A stretch of DNA of 64,000 nt. It comes from Nephrocerus scutellatus (Eukaryota > Arthropoda > Insecta > Diptera > Pipunculidae). This document shows positions 57,040 through 64,000 of the stretch, piece after piece; positions within the stretch are counted from its first letter, which is position 1; each line of letters starts with the position of its first letter. Location of the stretch: contig OX352762.1 of NCBI GenBank assembly GCA_947095585.1, positions 118,512,930 to 118,576,929 of the forward strand. Direction: 5' to 3'. The position numbers and the translations under genes are program-made. The notes under the pieces are model-generated. The model had not been told where the DNA came from, did not search any database, and worked only from the letters and a program-made list of their open reading frames with translations.

Positions 57040-60000
57040 AAGTCCAAAATGCCTTATAAAGTGGGGACTCCCCTATAATGTACTAAAAGTTTGGTATTAC
57101 GTCAAATGAAAATTGCAAAAAATTTAAATGCCCCATTGAAAGCTGCATTTGTTAGTCGGCGCTTACTGGTGTGTGTGTGTTTAGTGGCGTGATTTTACAG
57201 AAATTAAAAATTTAAGCAAACAGGTCAACTATGTCCAATTTAGACACTGGACTACGATTCCGACCCTATAGATATTCGTATAATGATCTAGAATTCCCGG
57301 AGATGGAAAAGCCTGAAGTAGTCGGTTACTTCAGTGTAACCACAAATCGAGACTACCAACCAGGTCTTCAAAATTTGCGATATTATAAACCACCTAAGAA
57401 ATTTAATTTTGACTTAAATGAAGGATATAAAATTCGCAAAGAAAAATCTGAATCAGCGAACGATGAAAAATTAAATTATATGTTGCGATTTATTTACAAT
57501 AGCCGCGAGAATAACTACAAAAATGTGCCACCAAAACCACTTACAGATGTTGAGTTCATTTGTTTCAAAAGTCTACTTCGTCTTATAATGTGCACACCAT
57601 TTGACTTCCGTAATGACTGGTGTATTCATGTGACAAAGTTTAAAGGAAAATACTACCTCTACCAAATTGAAACGGAGAGCGCGCAAAATTATCGTCTTTA
57701 CAAGACGGATGAACGAAAGAGAATTGATTCGTGGGGTTACAAGTTTAAGCAGCATTGTTTAACTGGTACATCAGTATTTTTTTGGCAATTAGTTCGTAGC
57801 TTACTCATTACCTATCTCTTATATAGGAAATCCTTCCCAAGAGCCGAACACCATTCTACCAGTAGACGAATGCGCTGAATTCTGTTGCGTTTACAAGACG
57901 AACTTAAAAGGTCTTAAATTGTTATATGGTGCCGTAACAGACGGTGTTATAAGTGAAACGCCTATGTTAGTTATATCTATTTTCACAATTTCAAAAATGT
58001 ATTAATACTTTGATTTTTAGCAATGAAGACTTATCGACATTTAATAAATTGCGGTTCATTAAACTTGAAACAGTACGTTACGAACTAGATGAACACCAAC
58101 AAGAAGAGTTTAAACGAATTAAGATTCGTGACTGGTGGTGCCACTCATTTCTTGTTAACATAAAGGATATATATTTGGGTGGCCGAAAGTCCAATGGAAT
58201 TGTCGAGAAAATCGATCATTTAGATGTGAGATCATTGCCAGAACAAGGAAAAGTAAACTCGATTTCGATTTGCTTAAGTTGTAAAATCATTTTTTTTTCA
58301 AATATTTCAGAGATACTGGACGCCGAATGTATGTACAAACTTTCTTGTACAATTTCTTACTTGTGTAAGGTCTCTAATGCAGGATGTCAACTGTCCTTAC
58401 ACAGTATTTGAATTTTATTTCGACCCTCAAATGTCTAAGATTACATATAAACGCTTGAATGGAAAGACGGTTCATTCGTGTTTGCCCGAATGGTACATAG
58501 ATTTTTTGAATGAATAATCAATTAAACGAAAAATAATACAAATAAAAACATAATCGATGTGCTGCTCCTAAAAAAATTGCTTTTTCTTAATTTTGCACTC
58601 AGAGATCTAATCTGCATAGCTCAGATGTGGAGAGTTTAACTATATGTACTACATATGAGGAAATCGTTAACTACCCTCGTTAACTGGACTACTTTGGTCC
58701 TTTGGTAATCCAAACAATGGTGAAAATCCTGCATTATTGGCTGCAGCGTCCATTTTGTCAATGTCAACTTCTTCTTAAGCCGTTCAGTTAATTTTGAATC
58801 TTTGGCTTTGACGTTCCTTTACTTTTTTCGTTCTATTAACTATCTGCAAATGCGAGACCGAAGGACGAATAATTGGGACTAAGGAAAGTTTACAAGGAAT
58901 TTTGTCCATTGCAGATACACATATGTTTAAAATGTATAGAAAATCGGACTAATTAAAAAAAATATATGCCCCCCGCGCCGTAAGACCCATTCACTCCACA
59001 AATTGTACAAAAAGTTTTGTCCATCGGAGAACGGATATACATATGTTTAAAATTTTAAGCAAATCGGGTTAATTTTTATTTTTGTAAATTTTGCATTATG
59101 CTTGATTTACATTTGTGGCGTGCGAGAAAAAATGAGCAGGACGGCTGTTAAATTGAAGTAGTAGTTAGCCAGACGAGAGAAGTAGTATATTTTTCAATGT
59201 TACCATAATGCTATAGATAACATCTCCCATGTTACTATAAAAGCTGCATTTTATTTGCGGAGCGAGTTCGGAATTCGAATGTCAAAACGAGCAAAACCGC
59301 AGGTTTTACAATTCCAGGGAAGGAATTCGACAGTGCAATTGTTGTTGTAATCCCCTATTCCTCGGCAATTAAAATACAGCTAAAATAACTATAACTTTCG
59401 TGTAGTGTCAATTTCTTCTGACTAACCTAGCTGCAAAAGGAGAGTGCTTGCCAATAGAAACCGATATAATTTAGTAGATAGGGTGCAGTCTTAAATTCAG
59501 CCGCTGTACAGTTAATGCAACGTAACGCTTGATTTACATTTCTGGCGAGCGAGAAAAAATGACCAGGACGGCTGTTAAATTGAATTAGTAGTTAGCCAGA
59601 GGAGAGAAGTAGTATATTTTTCAATGTTACAATAATGCTATAGATAACTTTTCCTATGTTACTATATATAAACTATAACATTCGTGTAGTGTTAATGTTT
59701 CCGGCTAACTACAACTAACCAAATGACGCCTCGGCAGCGAACTGCGCTGCACACAAAGCACAGAGCTCAGACTTTGCCGTGATCTGATGCGATATACCGA
59801 TATTTAAAAATTGTATATGGGGGTCCCTAGGGGGCCGATCACTCAAAATTTTTACAAAAAATGTATTTGTATGGGAGCCCCCCGAACCCGAGGTCCGAGG
59901 AGAAAGTATTGTCACCGGAAATATACATGTGTGCAAAATTTCAATAAAATCGGGCTATGGGAAGTGGGTTAAAAATTGATCAGAAAATCTGACCAGCCAG

Positions 60001-61547
60001 CCAGCCACGTGCACGCGAAGTTAATATAGAGAATTTAAAAAGAATATAATCGACACTAATATAACAAAAAAATATACGCGTTCGAATCGTGAGTTATGAA
60101 AGTTCATATAAAAATCCCATGGAAAAATCACTTTCCCGAATTTTACAACTCTTCAGGAAAATTTTCCAATTTCTTTTCTTCCTATAACCTTATCCGGACT
60201 ATAACGAACATTTTTTTTAAAAATTGAACCGTTTAGCTGTGAATATGTAACAGAGGGACAGAGATACTTTTACCCTTTACCCCTACACCCCGATTTTATT
60301 CAAACCTTGCACCATGACAACACTTTCTATTAAAATTTTGGTCGGGAGGTTCCCATACAAATTTTTTTTAATAATCCACCCAATTTTTTTCAAGTCGGGG
60401 TCGGGGAGGAACCATACACATTTTTTAGTAAAAAGTATCAGATTTTCTTCAAATTTTATATATATGAATCTTCGATTGACAACACTTTTTGTAAAATTTT
60501 GGAAGTAATTGGGCGTGGTCGGGTGTCTTCTATACAATTTTTTTTAAAAATTATTCAAACAACACACATATGTATCTCCGATTAGAGGAATTACAAGAAA
60601 AACTTTAATTTTTATGGACAGTTTTTTTTATTTTAAAAATATATCTGACAAGTTAGAAGTATTCTCACTGGTTTTGAATTTCTTTTTGCAAAAATTGGCA
60701 TTAAGAAGTTTTTTTTTTTTTTTTTTAAATTTCTGCGCAGACAAACTCATTTACTCATTTTAAATAAACAAAAATCAGTCAATCAAACAATCAACAATCA
60801 TACAATCAATAAAAAAATTTGAAAGTCAAAAGCAAATTTAAAAATGAGCCAAACATGAACAATCAATGGGTAACCGGCCGATTCCGCTAGCACAATTCCA
60901 CTAGACACAATTCCACCGGACACAATTCAATTGGCACAATTCCCCTGGGGAACAATTTAACTTGCACAATTTAACTTGTATAGTTACACGAAAACGAAAA
61001 TACAGAAGTACACACATTAATATTTTATTTGCGTATGCGTGGTTTTAATTGTACCGTGTATCGTTTTTTATGTTTTTTTTTTCAAATATTTTGCAATTAT
61101 GTATTATATACCATTCGTATACTTTCTTTGGGTAACTTTTTAAGTTTAACTTTTTTTGTAATTAAACGATCGCGTTCGAATTACCACCCTAAATGCGTTT
61201 GATTATCAAAAAGTTTAATTGAGCAAGTTGAATTATGCAAGTTGCATTGTGCCAAGTGGAATTGTGTCCAGTGGAATTGTGGTAGTGGAATTGGCCTAGA
61301 ATCAATTAATGTCGTATTTGTTTTGTTTTAGAAATCTGCGCTCGATCGTAGATTTTTTCTCGATAAAAAGAACACGAAAGCCGAGAATCTTTTGTCTACA
61401 TTGTGCACATGTCTACATCAAGATCTGTTAGAGGGAAAATCCGATCTACAGTAGATTGGTTTTTTTTGGAAAAAACAAACATCTTGAAAGCCAAAAAATC
61501 AATATGCGCCAGACAAAAAACAACATTATACTGCGTTTTAATCGACA
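57040..61547 (+). repeat. 4508-bp tandem duplication, unit 2
   Basis: Second unit of the duplication described for 52532-57039. It ends exactly where the conserved upstream block of DXO copy 7 begins (61548). The start of its block is copy-5-like (CCTTATAAAGTGGGGACTC) whereas copy 7's reads CCTTTGAAAGTGGGGATTC, as expected if crossing-over took place at the start of these blocks. Confidence 0.95.
57231..58517 (+). CDS. DXO/Rai1-family protein, copy 6 (duplicate of copy 5)
   Basis: Exons 57231-57765, 57827-57965, 58021-58252 and 58311-58517. All exons match copy 5; the two visible differences (ATTGTTTCTTC against ATTTTTTTTTC near 58292) lie inside intron 3, so the proteins are identical as read. 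The T-rich change strengthens the polypyrimidine tract before the acceptor. The same replaced active site is present as in copies 3 and 5. Being almost identical, copies 5 and 6 may be an assembly artefact or a very young duplication; identity in both repeats and genes cannot tell these apart. Confidence 0.87.
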
Positions 61548-61830
61548 AAGTCCAAAATGCCTTTGAAAGTGGGGATTCCCCTAGAATGTACTATAAAGTT
61601 TGGTATTACGTCAAAAGCTAATTGCAAAAAGGGGATTCCAACAAAAAGTCTATAGGAATGCACTATGCAAACACAGTTCCGTTACTAATAATTGTGCTGT
61701 TTTTAGTCGACGCTCAACGCTTAGACTAGCTGTTGATTTGCGCTGTCATTGGCTTAGTTTTCAAAAAATTAAAAGATTCAAGTGTTTTTTTTTTATTGAA
61801 GCTGGCAAATATTAAGTAAACAAGTTAACT
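61548..61830 (+). promoter_or_regulatory. Upstream region of DXO copy 7
   Basis: Starts with the conserved block (AAGTCCAAAATGCCTTTGAA, GTGGGGATTCCCCTAGAATG), then ends with the other leader type (ATTGAAGCTGGCAAATATTA, AAACAAGTTAACTATG) found before copies 1, 2 and 4. So copy 7 carries both kinds of upstream sequence and links the two subgroups. Confidence 0.5.
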
Positions 61831-63097
61831 ATGTCCAAATTAGACACTGGACTACGAGTCCGACTCCATAAATACTCGGATAATGATCTAAAATTGCCGA
61901 AAATTGAAAAACCCCAAATAGTAGGTTACTTCAGTGTTACCACAAATAGAGATTACGAACCAGGTGCTCGAAATTTGCGATATTACAAACCACCTAAGAA
62001 ATTTCCTTTCGACTTAAATGAGGGATTAAAAATTGTAAAAACAAAACCTGAAGCAGTGTATGATGAAAAATTAGACACTATGTTGCGATTTATTTACGAT
62101 AACTACCGCAAGAATTACAACAATGTGCCACCAAAACCACTAGTAGATGCTGAGTTCATTTGTTTCAGAGATCTACTTCGTACCATAATGTGCACACCTT
62201 TTAACTACGATGACTGGTGCATTCATGTGACAAAGTATAAAGGAAATTATTACCTGTACGAAACTAAAACGGAGAGATGGCAAAATGATCGGGCTAACGA
62301 AACGGATGAAGAAAAGAGAAATAGTTCGTGGGGCTACACTGTTTAACTGGTACAATTTTTTAAAGCAATCAGTTCGTAGATTACTCATTACCTATTGCTT
62401 TTATAGAAAACCCTTCCCGACACCCGAACACCAGTCTACCAGTAGACGAATGCGCTGAATTCTGTTGTGTTTATAAGATGAACCTGCAAGGTCTTAAATT
62501 GTTATGTGGTGCCGTAACAGACGGTGTTATAAGTGAAACACCAATGTTAGTTGTATCTATTTTCACAATTTGAAAAATGTATTAATACTTTGATTTTTAG
62601 CAACGAGGACATATCTACATTTAATAGCTTACGATTCGTGGAACTTAAAATCTTGCAGCACGAACTCAATGAACGCCAACAAAAAACTTTTAATCGATAT
62701 AAGAGTCGTAACTGGTGGTGCCAGTCCTTTCTTGTTAACATAAAGGATATTTATTTTGGTGGTCGAAATGCTAAAGGAATTGTCGAGAAAATCGAGCATT
62801 TGGAAGTGAGCTCATTGCCTGAGCAAGGAAAAGTAAACTTGATTTCGATTTGCTTAAGTTGTAAAATCATTGTTTTTTCAAATATTTCAGGATTACTGGA
62901 CGCCGACTGTGTGTACAAACTTTCTTGTACAATTTCTAACTTGTGTTAAGTCTCTAATGCAGGATGTCAACTGCCCTTATACAGCATTTGAATTTTATTT
63001 CGACCCTAATATGTCTAAGATTACATACAAACGTATGAATGGAAAGACGATTTATTCGTGTTTGCCCGAATGGTACATAGATTTTTTAAATGAATGA
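61831..63097 (+). pseudogene. DXO/Rai1-family copy 7, 13-base deletion in motif II
   Basis: Exon positions are 61831-62349, 62407-62545, 62601-62832 and 62891-63097. Compared with copy 4, thirteen bases are missing in GGCTACAAGTTTGAGCAGCA, leaving GGCTACACTGTTTAA. This removes KFEQ of motif II and creates a stop at 62344. Exons 2-4 stay open. They show GAVTDG (first acid lost, as in copies 3, 5 and 6), but FVELK and WWCQSFLVN are intact, as in copies 1 and 2. Copy 7 is thus a mosaic or an intermediate between subgroups. A protein of 171 residues could be made; the full-length one could not. Confidence 0.85.
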
Positions 63098-63169
63098 TCA
63101 TTGCACCGAAAAATAATACGAATAAAAACATATGCGATGTGCTGCTCTTAAAAAATAGCTTTTTCTTAA

Positions 63170-63700
63170 ATATTGACTCAGCGATCTAATATGCTTAGCT
63201 CAGATGTGGAGTGTTTAACAATATATACAACATATATGAAAAAGTTAACTTTCCTCATTGGCTGGTCTAACTTTTGGTCTCTTGGTAATCCAAATAACAC
63301 CGAGATCCACATTTTATCAGTGGAAACTTCTTGGTCGCCGTTTAGTTCATTTTGAATAATTGGGCATTTACGTTTCGTTCCATTTACTATATTCAAATAC
63401 TCGTGAGTAGTAGATTTTTGCAAATCATGGCAGAGATCTAATTAACTGGAAGGTTAAATAAAATCAACGGTTCTGATGGAGAAGGTGTCAGGCATATGTT
63501 CCATTTTTTCTGATTCAAAAGGAATACGGAAATACATAGACAAAAATTGTAGAGAAAACTTTATATATTAACCGTTTGTTCTTACCTTTATATGTTTTTT
63601 AATAAGTTGTTCATATTCTTTATACAATGATACTCTGCCAGACCATATTCATTATTTAAATTCAACTGAATATACGGACCCATTACCTTCTAATTAATAA
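63170..63700 (-). pseudogene. Conserved block after DXO copy 7, unidentified gene remnant
   Basis: The longest open piece on the minus strand (63423-63178) reads STTHEYLNIVNGTKRKCPII, then EVSTDKMWISVLFGLPRDQK. An upstream exon-like stretch near 63640-63594 reads LYKEYEQLIKKHIK before a GTAAG donor, with a CCTTCCAG acceptor near 63450. Related sequence lies behind copies 2, 3, 5 and 6. I cannot name the family. It looks like the tail of a gene that neighboured the duplicated DXO gene. Confidence 0.45.
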
Positions 63701-63802
63701 GTAATTTTTAATTACGATAAGTGATGGGCTAACATTCTTTATTCGAAATGGTATCCTTTATAATAAATTTAATTGTTTACAAGTTGTCGTGCAATATTAT
63801 GT

Positions 63803-64000
63803 AGCTAGATTTATTTGCTTAAAAATGATGAGGATACCAATTTTAGCATCGAATTTTTCGTCAGCGGTTAAACTATGGAGTGAAGGGACAAGAGATAAGG
63901 CAAAGTTTCATCCGTATTAGCTCCTTTCAATGCTTCTATTAATGCTTCATCCAAATTCGTTTGCTTCGGTACCTTAGTCCGCTGACAAATAGGTGTGGAA
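63803..64000 (-). pseudogene. BESS-motif protein, C-terminal part, frameshifted; cut by window edge
   Basis: Minus strand from 63999: PKQTNLDEALIEALKGANTD, then after one frame change FALSLVPSLHSLTADEKFDA and KIGILIIFK before a stop. FALSLVPSL...KFDAKIGIL fits the BESS motif, a protein-interaction motif at the end of many insect MADF-BESS regulators. The frame change could be a real mutation, a short unseen intron or an error. The remainder lies outside the window, so a living gene cannot be excluded. Confidence 0.5.

Overview
The window is nuclear DNA of an insect, most probably a higher fly (Diptera; tephritid-like is a guess). The evidence is a spliced Rme-8 gene close in length and exon logic to the Drosophila protein, introns of 50-70 nt, a ZAD-type C2H2 zinc-finger gene, a class II CPD photolyase gene, and abundant insect-type mobile elements (Jockey-like LINEs, copia and gypsy fragments, Helitrons, MITEs, a tRNA-derived SINE). 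There is no sign of bacterial or organellar sequence.

Region 1 (1-18,000): Rme-8/DNAJC13, plus strand, 29 exons from 1941 to 17452. All 29 exon phases close into one 2427-residue protein. Two introns of about 2.9 kb each carry decayed LINE remnants. Region 2 (18,000-29,120): repeats and MITEs around a small unidentified membrane-protein gene (20832-21404), then a three-exon class II photolyase gene (24810-26524, plus) and a five-exon ZAD-C2H2 gene of grauzone type (28988-27037, minus).

Region 3 (30,275-63,100) is the striking part: a tandem array of seven copies of a DXO/Rai1-family gene (RNA 5'-end decapping / pyrophosphohydrolase / exonuclease family). Full copies have four exons and three short introns at the same places, so they arose by DNA duplication, not retroposition. 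Copies 3, 5 and 6 have intact reading frames but have replaced nearly every catalytic residue, including an E-x-K to K-x-E charge swap. Copy 1 has an intact frame but lost the conserved active-site Gln. Copies 2 and 7 carry frame-breaking deletions, and copy 4 is only exon 1. Copies 5 and 6 lie in a nearly identical 4508-bp tandem duplication. A decayed zinc-finger fragment between copies 1 and 2 suggests that the first duplicated unit was [ZAD zinc finger + DXO].

Spaces between the DXO copies hold a 141-bp satellite inside a composite inverted element, a copia fragment, a SINE, Helitrons, a gypsy element deleted from gag to integrase, a C-poor G-rich minisatellite and a long palindrome. The window ends in a minus-strand fragment with a BESS-like motif.

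The best candidate for a new system is the DXO/Rai1 array: a cluster of decapping-enzyme paralogues, some apparently non-catalytic, reminiscent of the Drosophila piRNA factor Cutoff, which is itself a DXO/Rai1 relative without activity. That functional link is inference.
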